Position numbers and translations under genes: made by a program. A stretch of 64,000 nt of DNA from Dendrobium chrysotoxum (Eukaryota; Streptophyta; Magnoliopsida; Asparagales; Orchidaceae): contig CM034298.1 in assembly GCA_019925795.1 (NCBI GenBank), forward strand, positions 26,341,556-26,405,555. Direction: 5' to 3'. The notes beneath the pieces were generated by a model that was not told the DNA's origin, did no database searches, and saw only the letters and a list, made by a program, of their open reading frames with translations. This document shows positions 1-10,092 of this stretch, piece by piece. The number at the start of each line of letters is the position of its first letter. Position 1 is the first letter of the stretch.

Positions 1-591
1 CCACATGGCTTGACCTAAGTGTCCAAAACCACTCATTATTGAACCAAAACTCAACCCAAGTCAAGTTGGGTTATACTAACCCTTGTATTGGATGCCTAAT
101 GATCCCTTGCATCCATCTTGATCAGTCCAACCATTGGGCTAGCTTGGGTCAGCCAATAGGGCTGACCCAAAACCTCCAAAATAAGTTACTTGAACCACAT
201 TGGATAATCAGACCTTACACAACCTAATTGATCCATGGATTAAGCATAGGAACCTTCTAGATACATACTAGCTTAGCATTCCCCCATGTGATGGTTAGAT
301 CCCATTGAAATTCAATAAATAGATCACATGGCCCATGGATTCAACCCAAGATCACAAGCTATGTAACTCCATGGCATTGAACTCTCTAGAAACCATCATT
401 GGGCTCCATGAAACTATCCCAAGCTATCCATCTATCCTAAAAGGGGCTCTATTAGGCCAATTTCTTGGCCACATGCATTGCCTAATACCTATAAATACTC
501 TTTTTTTGGTGAATAATGGATCTATTTCCTAATTTGAAAAGCATCCCTATTACTCTATGATTCAAACCCTAGCTCCCCAGTCGATCTTGAG
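1..591. other. Flank left of the retrotransposon nest, no gene identified
   Basis: I find no convincing coding region; the short open frames here show no recognisable motif. A TATAAATA box (490-497) is followed about 70 bp later by AAACCCTAG (564-572), a pair often seen at plant promoters. Element C begins about 20 bp further on. This could be a broken promoter or chance in AT-rich DNA. Confidence 0.4.
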
Positions 592-1601
592 ATTTACAAA
601 TTTGGATTCAAGGATCATAATTTTGATGATAACAAATAATTCTATTTCTCTATAAATGTTACTACTGCACATCTATTTGTAGTTACCCTGCCTACTAACT
701 TTTTAGGTCCACAAGATCAAGTGCAATTCAAGCTAGCTTAAGATTGGGTAGACTAAGACTGAGTCAGTATGTAAGTTCAAATTCCAATGGTGTTTACCTT
801 TTCTTGAGTCAAATGTAATAAGGTGGATCTTAATGCCAAGTAACCTTACACACACACACTCAGGGGAAGAAATTTAGTGAGTTAGAGTTTATTTTCTATT
901 TTTTGACCATATCGTATAGGACGATCCTCCCATCATCCTGGGTGATATTCTTAAACCAAAAAAATTCAGCCGACAAATGTATTTAGGCATGTTTTTGAAA
1001 TTAATTTTATGTATAATCGTACAGGATGATCCCAAATCATCCTAGATGATTCATAACAATCATGCCTAAATTAGTTATATGATTAAGGAGAGTAATTAAG
1101 GTTAGATTTATTGATCATATCGCTTGGGATGATTATAGGATCGTCCAGGACGATCAATAAGAAAAACCTTAACTTTCTCATGGATGTCCTAAATTATCTG
1201 CTAGACGATATGTTCTTTTTTATACTAATTATATAGGATGATCTAAACATCATCTTGGATGATTAGTTATATTTCAAGTCATCCCAACTCATCTGCTAGA
1301 CGTCCCGAACTATCTACTGGATGATAATGTCATATTTTGAACTAATCATATAGGATGATCGCAACATCGCCCTAGACAATAAGTTATATTCTGTATATCA
1401 TCCCAATTTATCTACTAGATGACTCAAACTATGTTCTGGGTGATTTTGTCAGTTTTGTACTAATCGTACAAAATGATCTGATGATCGTCCTGGATGATCA
1501 GTTGCACAAAATTAAAAAAAATCTAGGGTTTTTGAAGCCTGTTATTTAAGTAACTTATTTTTACTTCTAAAATAGATCTTTTGCTATTTTCCACTCCAAG
1601 A
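592..1601 (+). repeat. Element C 5' LTR, first part (U3)
   Basis: This part matches 33295-34300 of the 3' LTR over its whole length. It contains a run of decayed palindromes (about 905-1500) of the ATCGTCC-N-GGACGAT type, mostly in the form with CATCC/GGATG instead of CGTCC/GGACG. It stops at CACTCCAAGA, where element B is inserted. The LTR resumes at 24628. Confidence 0.88.
1597..1601. repeat. Target-site duplication CAAGA, left copy (insertion of B)
   Basis: The five bases CAAGA precede the inverted LTR terminus TGAAAGTTTGATAGGG at 1602. The same five bases occur at 24623-24627 immediately after the other end of element B. Five-bp duplications are normal for copia integrases. Confidence 0.88.
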
Positions 1602-3304
1602 TGAAAGTTTGATAGGGATGTTAAGCCCTGATGAACTAGTCCCGAGGATAACCAAGAGGGGGGGTGAATTGGTTATTTAAAAATTCGAGAGCAACAGGAA
1701 ATAATCTTTTCGATGATTTACAGCGGAAACAAGTAAAAACATAAATGAAAAGATCAAACACAGATTTCACCCAAGAAGATAATCACAGAAAACTAAAGTG
1801 CGAAAAATAATCAGAAAGAACACACCAAATTTTATAGTGGTTCGGTCAACTTGACCTACGTCCACTCTCTGGAGCCTCCCCTCCAGGTATTGCACTAACT
1901 CAAAGTGACTCTCCTTCTGGTCCCACAGTAAGGCAGAGAAGCCTATACAAAAACTCCTTTCCATCGACACAGTGAGGCAGAGAACCTAACCTCCTTTTGC
2001 TTCCTCTTGAAGCAGGCAGAGAACCTTGGACTCCTTTCACTTCCCCCTGAAGTAGGCAGAGAACCTGAACTCCTCTCGCTTCCTCCTGAAGTGGGCATAG
2101 TACCCGATCTTCTTGCGAATGATCCTCCCATAGAAAACATTGACAAGATGAGAGACGACGAACAGAGAAGACGACTCTGATCCTTGCTTGGAGCAACCTT
2201 TGTGAATCCCTCACAAACTCCCCCTCATAAGATCCTCTCTCTCTCTCCCAAACTCTCTCTCTCTCTCTCTAGGGTTTCTCTGTAAAGGAAAGTGGAAAAA
2301 AAAATTTCTTGTTGGAAGAAAACGATCTTTTATAGGAGGGCTCAAAATTTATCCTAAATCTCAACTGGTCGGCCAAGATCGTCCAGGACGATCGATAGAT
2401 CATCCTGTACGATCAGTTCAAAATCACCTGTTTCAGCCTGGATGATCTGGCCCTTCTAGGCGATCAGTAGAAAAAATTATTCAGATCATCCCATACGATT
2501 CTGCGATCGTCCGAGATGATTAGTGTAAATATAGGAATTTTGTCTAGAAGACCGCTCTGGTCATCCAGAGAAACTTGTACTGGACGGCCTAAAAATGACT
2601 TGATCGTATAGGACGATAGTACGATTAGTTAAAAAAATGCTGAAATTATCCTGATCACCACTCTGGACGTATAGCTGAAACACACTGGACGATCATGATC
2701 ATCCCAGATGATCTTACGATTGTCCCGAATAATGTGATCGTATCAATTAAATATTAATTGCTTTCCTTAATCACCAGACTAATTTAGGCATGATTGTACT
2801 GGATCATCCAGGATGATACACGTATCGTCCGTGATGATCAGATCAAATTTCTAAAAATAAAACTTGCCTAACTTGATCTTGCAGCTGAGAATTTTTGATT
2901 TGAGCCTATCATCCCATACGATATATGGATCATCAAGGATGATCAGCTTAATCAGATAGACTTAACTTGGTCGCCCTAATTAGGATTTCTATTTTTATAT
3001 GATCGTGTAGGATGATGTGAATATCATCTAGGAAGATTTGAACAAAAATTGAACAGAAGCCCTAATTCACTCAAGCTCTCCCCCTGAGTGTGTGTGTGCA
3101 AGGTTACTTAGCTAGGGGATCAGTTACATTACAATTGACTCAAGAAAAAGAAAAACATTACATTTAGACACTCTTGGACCCGATCTTGAGTTGGCTTGAG
3201 TTATTTTTGATCTTTTGTACCTGAAATGGGTTAGCCAAGCAAAACAGAATATAAATATATTTGTCATCATCAAAATTGTACTTTTTGAAACCAGATTTGC
3301 AACA
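1602..3304 (-). repeat. Element B 3' LTR
   Basis: This is an inverted LTR of about 1.7 kb, starting (on the minus strand) TGTTGCAAATCTGG at 3304 and ending ACTTTCA at 1602. Reading on the minus strand it holds the U3 palindrome array (about 2360-3040), a TATAAAAG box near 2325, a purine-rich tandem repeat of about 40 bp (about 1975-2105) and the conserved TTATTTAAAAATT...GGTTAGCC segment before the end. It pairs with the 5' LTR at 22951-24622. Confidence 0.9.
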
Positions 3305-3474
3305 ATCTCCCCCTTTTTGATGACGGCAAATATTAGTGCAGTAGTTTAAAATAAAATAACCAGGAGATAACCAACACATATACAAAAAACAAATATTTTT
3401 CTAAATTTCACTGAACAAAGAAAATAGTACAGGAAAATAACTACAAATGAAATAAACAACACAAACCAAAATCA
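3305..3474 (-). other. Element B: 3' end of the internal region with polypurine tract
   Basis: On the minus strand this segment ends AAAAAGGGGGAGAT directly before the LTR (3305-3318), a typical copia polypurine tract that primes plus-strand DNA synthesis. The rest matches the bases before the 3' LTR of A (about 13220-13401). It is cut at 3474 where the 5' LTR of A begins. AATCA (3470-3474) would be the left target duplication of A; no right copy is present because of the rearrangement at 15655. Confidence 0.82.
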
Positions 3475-3723
3475 TGTTGTAAATCTGGTTTTGGTGATGA
3501 CAAACATGTTTGTATTCTATTTTGTTTGGCTAATCCATTTCAGGTACAAAAGATCAAAAGTAACTCAAGCCAACTCAAGATCGGGTCCATGTGTGTCTAA
3601 ATATACTATTTTCCTTTTCTTGAGGCAATTGAAATGTAATTGATCCCCTAGCTAAGTAACCTTACACACACACACTCAGGGGGAGAGCTTGAGTGAATTA
3701 GAGTTTTTGTTTAATTTTTAGTT

Positions 3724-4400
3724 CAGATCATCCTGGACGATATTCACATCATCTTGGATGATCAAGTAAAATAGAAACCCTAATTAGAGCGACCAAGTTA
3801 AGTCTGTCTGATTAAGTCGATCGTCCTGTACGATTCGTACATCATACGGGATGATAGGCTTAAATCAAAAATTTTCAGCCGCCACATCAAGTTAGGCAAG
3901 TTTTATTTTTAGATATTTGGTCTGATCGTGCCGGACGATACGTGTATCATCCTGGGTGATCCAGTACAATCATGCCTAAATTAATCTAGTGATTAAGGAA
4001 AGTAATTAATATTTAATTAATATGATCATATCGTACGGGATGATCACAGGATCGTCCGGGACGATCATGATCGTCTAGTGTGTTTCAGCTGTACGTCAAG
4101 AGCGATGATCAGGATAATTTTGGCACTTTTTGAACTAATCGTACAGGATGATATCCATATCATTCTAGACGATCTAGTAATTTTTTGGTCGTCCAGCACA
4201 AGTTTCTCTGGACGACCAGAGTGGTCTTCTGGATGAAATTCCTGAATTTATACAAATCATCCCGGACGATCGCAGAATCGTACGGGACGTATGAACAACT
4301 TTTTCTACTGATCTCCAGAACGGCCAGATCATCTATGCTGAAACAGCTAATTTTGAACTGATCGTACAGGACCATCTATCGATCGTCCTGGACGATCTTG
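3724..4400 (+). promoter_or_regulatory. Palindrome array in the U3 of element A (ATCGTCC-N-GGACGAT)
   Basis: More than a dozen whole or half copies of a 15-nt odd palindrome, two 7-nt arms ATCGTCC and GGACGAT around one variable base, fill the U3 up to just before the TATA box. Many copies show CATCC or GGATG, the form expected after deamination of methyl-C at the CpG. Arrays of the same sort lie in every LTR here: about 905-1500, 2360-3040, 13665-14340, 23720-24360, 33600-34200 and 41620-42330. Position upstream of the TATA box suggests an enhancer or operator; no binding protein is known to me. Confidence 0.75.
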
Positions 4401-4439
4401 GCCAACCAGTTGAGATTTAGGGCAAATTTTGAGCCCTCA

Positions 4440-4447
4440 TATAAAAG
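4440..4447 (+). promoter_or_regulatory. LTR TATA box (TATAAAAG), element A
   Basis: TATAAAAG lies directly downstream of the palindrome array and is conserved in the same place in B (CCTATAAAAGA near 2325 on the minus strand) and D (near 41572). In the 3' LTR of A it is TATAAGAG. It would set transcription start about 30 bp downstream, which places the purine-rich repeats in R/U5 and therefore in the RNA leader. Confidence 0.6.
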
Positions 4448-4668
4448 ATTTTTTTCTTCCAACAAGAAAAATTTTTTTCCACTTTCCTTTACAGAAAAAC
4501 CCTAGAGAGAGAGAGTTTGGGAGAGAGAGAGAGAGGATCTTGTGAGGTGGAGTTTGTGAGGGATTCAAAAAGGTTGCTCCAAGCAAGGATCAAAGTCGTC
4601 TTCTCCGTTCGTCGTCTCTCGTCTTGTCAGTGTTCTTTGTGGGAGGATCATTTGCAAGAAGATCTGGG

Positions 4669-4786
4669 TTCTCTGCCCGCTTCAAGAGGAAGCGAAAGGA
4701 GTTCAGGTTCTCTGCCTTCTTCAGGAGGAAGTGAAAGGAGTCCAAGGTTCTCTGCCTGCTTTAGGAGGAAGCGAAAGGAGGTTAGG
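4669..4786 (+). repeat. Three 40-bp purine-rich tandem repeats in R/U5, element A 5' LTR
   Basis: Each unit starts TTCTCTGCC and contains GCTTCAGGAGGAAGC or a close variant. In its best form that core is an inverted repeat (GCTTC/GAAGC) with AGGAG in the loop. Unit starts are 4669, 4708 and 4748. The 3' LTR of A has four units, D has four, and B and C have three. The open frames running through these repeats are low-complexity and LTR-internal and are not counted as genes. Confidence 0.8.
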
Positions 4787-5169
4787 TTCTCTGCCTCACC
4801 GTGTCGGTGGAAAGGAGTTTTTGTACAGGCTTCTCTGCCTTGCTATGGGAGCAAAGGAGAGTCACTTTGGTTTAGTGCAATACCCGGAGGGGAGGCTCCG
4901 GGGAGTAGACGTAGGTCAAGTTGACCGAACCACTATAAAATATGGTGTGTTCTTTCTTATTATTTTTTGCACTTTAGTTTTCTGTGATTATCTACTAGGG
5001 TGAAATCTGTGTTTGATCTTTTTATTTATGTGTTTTACTTATTTCCACTGCAAATCATCAAAAAGATTTTTTATTATTGCTCTTAAATTTTTAAATAACC
5101 AATTCACCCCCTCTTGGTTAGCCTCGGGACTAGTTCATCAGGGCTTAACATCCCTATCAAACTTTTAAG

Positions 5170-5181
5170 TGGTATCAGAGC
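5170..5181 (+). other. Primer-binding site (initiator tRNA-Met), element A
   Basis: TGGTATCAGAGC follows the 5' LTR after two bases (AG). It is complementary to the 3' end of plant initiator tRNA-Met, the usual primer for copia reverse transcription. The same sequence recurs at 15158-15169 after the 3' LTR, which shows that internal DNA of a second copy begins there. Confidence 0.92.
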
Positions 5182-5225
5182 GGGATTCATAAAATCTAGT
5201 TTTGAAAAACTTTTGAATTTGATCC

Positions 5226-7035
5226 ATGGCTAACTTTGGTAATCATAATACTGTTGAAGGTTATTCAATTACATGACCACCATTATTTGATAACATACCT
5301 TTTATTTTTTGGAAAACTCGCATGTCCACTTTTCTTTAATTAATTGATTATCGCATGTGGATGCTTGTTAAGGATGACTATGAACAACCTTTTAGAATGA
5401 TTAACAATGTTAAAATTGAAATTCCTTTCACTGATTGGACATTTGATGATCATGACTTAGCCCAACTGAATGCCAAATCTCTGAACTATTTTTTTGTGCT
5501 TTAAAATCTGAAGATTACATGTGTGTTTCTACTTGTACGACTGGCAATGAGATTTAGGATAGATTGTGCATCACTTATGAGGGTACAACTGAAGTTAAAC
5601 AGTCTAGGTTAAACATATTGCTTAATGACTACGAACCTTTTTGCATGAAACCTACTAAATCCATTTCTGAAATGTATACAAGGTTCATTCAAATTGTCAC
5701 TTCTTTGCATGCCTTAGGAAGAGAACTTACAAACTATGAAAGAGTGAAAAAAATTCTTAGATGCTTGCCTTCTTCGTATGATGATAAAATAACTGCAATC
5801 ACTGAATCTAAATATTTGAATACTTACTCTATTGATAGCTTACTTGCATCACTCATTGCTTACGAGCAAGGGGTGAACCAAACACAGCTTGATACAGGTG
5901 AAAAGAAGAAGGAGAAAATAGTGGCACTGAAGGGCAACAAACTTACACTGATTCTTCCGGGTTTGATAGCGATGATGTTTCCTTAATCACTAGGCAATTC
6001 AAAAGCTTTCTAAGGAAGAAACATAATAACTTTCAGAACTGGAACAAGGGTAAGTCCAGTAAAAATTTTAAAGGTTCATCTGAAACTATCTGTTTTGAAT
6101 GCAAAAAGCCTGGACACATTAAGGCTGATTGTACTACACTAAAAGCTCACCCAAGAAAGGAGAAGGGTGAGGAGAAACACAAGTTTAGAAAGGATAAAAA
6201 ACAAATTCAGAAGGCATTCTAGGCAGATTCTACATTCGACTCCTCTGAGACTGAAGCTGAAGAGGAGAAAACTAATTTGTGTCTGATGGCTGATGATCAT
6301 CATGGTCAGTCTGACCAGGAAGAGGTATGTAAGCTTACTTACGATCAATTTTTTGAAATATCTGAAAGAATTCACGTATCGTATAGGAAGCTTAAGAAAA
6401 CTCATGCTAGCCTGAAACTAAAATTTCTGAATTTACAAAAAGAGTATAATTCTGTAGTTAAAGATCATTCCACACTTGATAGCAATCACATGTCTTTACT
6501 TGATGAGTTTGATGAATTGAAAAAACAATATTTTGATCTAACTACTGAGCATGATTCATTGAAAAGCTCGCATATTGATTTAGAGAAAGCTTTCAAAGAA
6601 TTAGACAATGTGGCATGTGAAGTGGAGAGTAGCAATGGTGCACTGTAATTTGAAATTACAAGTCTTAACAAAGAAAATGAATTTCTGAAAGTTAAAATCA
6701 GTGCTTTTGAGAAAAATGAAACACCTCCTACTTTTGTACAGTTTTATGCACCTTCACCTTTTGAAGAATCTATTTTAAAATCATCAAAGCATTTTTCATA
6801 CAAACCTAGGAAGAGGCACTATCACCCACGTAGATTAGTTAACCTTTTTTCTAGTGTTAGATGTTTTTCATGTGGCATGCTAGGACACATTTCCCACACC
6901 TGCACTATTCACCATAGTACATATTGGGTGTGGAGGCCCAAATTGCCTATTTCACAACACAGCACATATGCATTGCATTCTTCATTTCATAAGAAGGAAC
7001 CCAAACCTATTTGGGTTCATAAATCTGACGTTTGA
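5226..7035 (+). pseudogene. gag: gag of element A (broken)
   Basis: The start is the ATG in ATCCATGGCTAAC, conserved in all four elements. The product is a nucleocapsid-type Gag: an N-terminal UBN2-like region (WKTRMSTF, YRMWMLVKD, then LGRELTNYERV), a zinc knuckle CX2CX4HX4C at 6091-6132, a long heptad-rich coiled-coil stretch (about 6290-6660), and a second zinc knuckle at 6862-6903. It stops with TGA at 7033-7035, just before pol. Several stops and a frameshift break it (for example within the first 20 codons, near 5340, near 5500 and near 6648), so it cannot make a full Gag. Confidence 0.88.
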
Positions 7036-7076
7036 TGATTTTGTAGGTGTGCTCTCACACAAGACCTCGTGAGAGC

Positions 7077-10000
7077 ATGTGGTACCTGGATAGCGGATGT
7101 TCAAGACACATGACTGGAGATGCAAATCAGTATATTTCGCTGGAAGCCAGGGTGGGAGGCAAGGTCACACTTGGAGATAACACCACCAGGAGGGTGGTAG
7201 GTTCAGGTATAATTGGTGATTCAAAGAATTTTATGATTGACAATATTTTGTTTGTAGATGGACTGAAACATAACCTGCTGAGCATTAGTCAACTCTGTGA
7301 CAAAGGATACAACATCAAATTCCTGCCCACGTGCTACATTTTAAGCTTAAACGACAAAATTGTTTTGCAGGGACAGAGGATCAATAATGTCTACAAGCTG
7401 GATGTAAGTTGCATTAAAGCTAAAAATTCAATTTGCCTAAAAATTGCTGCTGATGAGTCTTGGTTGTTGCATAAGAGATTGTGTCATGCCAGTATGAAAA
7501 CCCTTAGGAGAGTCACCCAAAAGGACCTAGTTAGAGGTATCCCTAAGCTTAAGTTCACTAAGGACCACCTGTATGATGCCTATCAATTAGGGAAGCAAGT
7601 CCAGTCCTCCTTTCACTCTGTTAAGAACATTAGCACCTCTAGACCTTTAGAAGTTCTTCACATGGATCTCTTTGGACTCATTAGCACTACCAGCTTAGGG
7701 GGGAAAGTCTATAGTTTTGTGATTGTTGATGATTACTCGAGGTTCAATTGGATTAAATTTCAGTCACATAAATTTGAGTCATTTGATGAATTTAAGTCCT
7801 TCTCCACTTGGATTCAGAGGAAGTTAGGTTGTGAGAACTTGACTATTCATAGTGATCATGGTGGAGAGTTTGAAAATGTGAAGTTTGGAAGTTTCTATGA
7901 GGAGCAAGGGATTAGTCATAATTTTTTAGCTCCTAGGACCCCTCAACAGAATAGGGTAGCTGAAAGGAAGAACAGGACCTTAGTGGAAGCTGCTAGAGCC
8001 ATGCTTGCTGAGTATTCATTTCCAAAATACTTTTGGGCTGAAGCGGTGAACACTGCCTGTTATGTGCTGAATAGGGTGAATGTAAGATCAAATCTAAACA
8101 ATACACCTTATGATATCATTAATGGTAGAACTCTAAACCTTTCCCTCCTACATGCCTTTAGCTGTAAGGTTTTCATTCTGAACAACGAAAAATCACCCTT
8201 AGGAAAGTTTGACCCCAAATCTGATGAAGGAGTGTTCTTAGGATATTCTAGTGTGGGGAAATCCTTTAGGGTGTTCAATAAGAGAACTATGGTGGTGGAA
8301 GAGATAACTCATGTGGTGTTTGATGAATCTGATCCTAAGGTGACTCGAGTTGAAGAAGAAGAAGAGGTAGAAGAGATTACCCAACGGGTTGAAAATGCAA
8401 ATCTGGAGGAAAGGGAAGAACCTCAAACCACACTGCCTAGAGATTAGAGATATTCTTCGAGTCATCCTAAAGAACTGATCTTAGGAGACCCTTCTGAAGG
8501 TGTTAGGGCTAGGCATGGACTTAGGAAGGAAGTAAACCACTCTACCTTTTTCTGAATGACTGAACCCACCAACATCAATCAAGCCCTCTCTGATGAATTC
8601 TGGATCTTAGCTATGTAAGAGGAACTGAATCAATTTGTAAGGAATGATGTTTGGGAGTTAGTAGAAAGACCTAGGAATCAAAGTATAGCGGGAACCAAGT
8701 GGGTCTTTAAGAATAAGATGAATGATTTGGTGTGGTGGTTAGGAATAAGGCAAGATTGGTGGCTAAGGGGTATAATCAGATTGAAGGGATCAATTTTGAG
8801 GAGACCTTTGCCCCTATAGCTAGATTGGAAGCCATTAGAGTGCTACTAGCCTTTGCCTGTTACAAGGGATTTAAGCTGTTTCAAATGGATGTCAAGAGTG
8901 CCTTTTTAATTGGGTAATAAAAGAGGATATTTTTGTAGAACAACCCCCAGGTTTTGAGAGTTCCCAATATCTAAATCATGTTTAAAAATTAAAAAAAGCC
9001 TTATATGGATTGAAACAGGCACCCAGAGCTTAGTATGAGAGGCTTAGCATATTCCTGTTAGAAAGAGAGTTTATTAAGGGGAGCGTAGACACCACCCTAT
9101 TTCTGAGGAGAATAGGGGATGACTTACTCATTATCCAGATCTATGTTGATGATATAATTTTTGGATCTTCTTATAAATATTTATGTGATGAGTTTTCTGA
9201 AATAATGAGTAAGGAGTTTGAGATGAGTATGATGGGAGAATTGTCTAACTTTTTGGGGTTTAGCATAAGGCAAATGGATGATGGAATCTTTCTCAATTAA
9301 TCTAAATACACTAAGGATATTTTGAAGAAATATGAAATGGATAAAGCCAAGCCAATCAATACTCCCATGAGCTCTTATGTTCAGTTAGATAAGGATTCAA
9401 GTGGAAAATTCGTTGATTAGAAGAAGTATAGAGGAATAATTGGATCACTACTTTACCTGACTACTAGCTGACCTGATATCATGTTTAGTGTTTGTCTTTG
9501 TGCTAGGTTTCAAGCTGACCCTAAAGAGTCCCACCTGAATGCTGTTAAGAGAATTCTTAGATATCTTTTAGGGACCCCAAACCTAGGAATCTGGTAACCT
9601 AGGCACAACACCTCTTTTAAGATTATTGGATATTCTGATTCTGACTTTGCAGGGTGTAGGATGGATAGAAAGAGCACTTCTGGAACTTGTCAATTCATAG
9701 GACAGTCTTTAGTCTCCTGGTCCAGTAGAAAACAAAACTCAGTTGCACTTTTCACTACTGAAGCTGAGTACATTATGTTAGGAAGTTGTATGGCCCAAGT
9801 TCTTTGGTTGAAACAACAAGTCTTTGATTTAGGATTACCTGTGGGCACAATTTCTATTCTGTGTGATAATACTAGTGCCATCTGCATTTCTAAGAATCCA
9901 ATCAAACATTCTAGAACCAAACACATTGATATAAGGCATCACTTCATTAGGGACCATGTTACGAAAGGGGACATTGAGCTACATCATGTAGCAACTGAAA

Positions 10001-10092
10001 ATCAGCTGGCTGACATATTTACTAAACCACTGGCCTTTGACTCATTCAGCATTTTGAGGACCAGATTAGGTGTGATTGATATAAATGCTTAA
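7077..10092 (+). pseudogene. pol: pol of element A: protease, integrase, reverse transcriptase, RNase H (broken)
   Basis: Domains are in copia order. The aspartic protease motif YLDSGCSRHMTG is at the start. The integrase follows with the GAG-pre-integrase HHCC region, D-D-E residues in HMDLFG, HSDHGGEF and RVAERKNRTL, and the YPK/YFWAEAV core. RT has FQMDVKSAF and YVDD (9142-9153). RNase H ends in CDNTSAICISKNP and HIDIRHHF (to 10092). The first 1.4 kb reads through to 8447; after that several stops and frameshifts occur (8445, 8618, near 8730, 8915, 9298, 9418, 9470). Two zinc-binding Cys of the integrase are Tyr (YDAY for CDAC). The frame is closed by TAG just upstream at 7044, in a different frame from gag. 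Confidence 0.9.

Larger units (their letters stand above)
3475..5167 (+). repeat. Element A 5' LTR
   Basis: The LTR starts TGTTGTAAATCTGG and ends just before AG plus the primer-binding site at 5170. It is 1693 bp. Visible parts are a conserved ACACACACTCAGGGGGAG segment near 3670, the palindrome array (3724-4400), a TATAAAAG box (4440-4447), a CT/GA-rich leader, three 40-bp purine-rich repeats (4669-4786), and a C-rich tract near 5105. The last base is A in the context CTTTTA rather than CTTTCA. Confidence 0.9.

Noticed and set aside
4517..5003. Open frames in the LTRs (also 1900-2214, 14484-14858, 34279-34608, 41093-41458, 51120-51490)
   Set aside because: They run through the 40-bp purine-rich repeats in several frames and strands and encode only low-complexity Ser/Gly/Arg repeats.
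5170..5181. tRNA-like matches at primer-binding sites
   Set aside because: Only the 12-nt complement of a tRNA end is present; I saw no tRNA or rRNA gene in the window.
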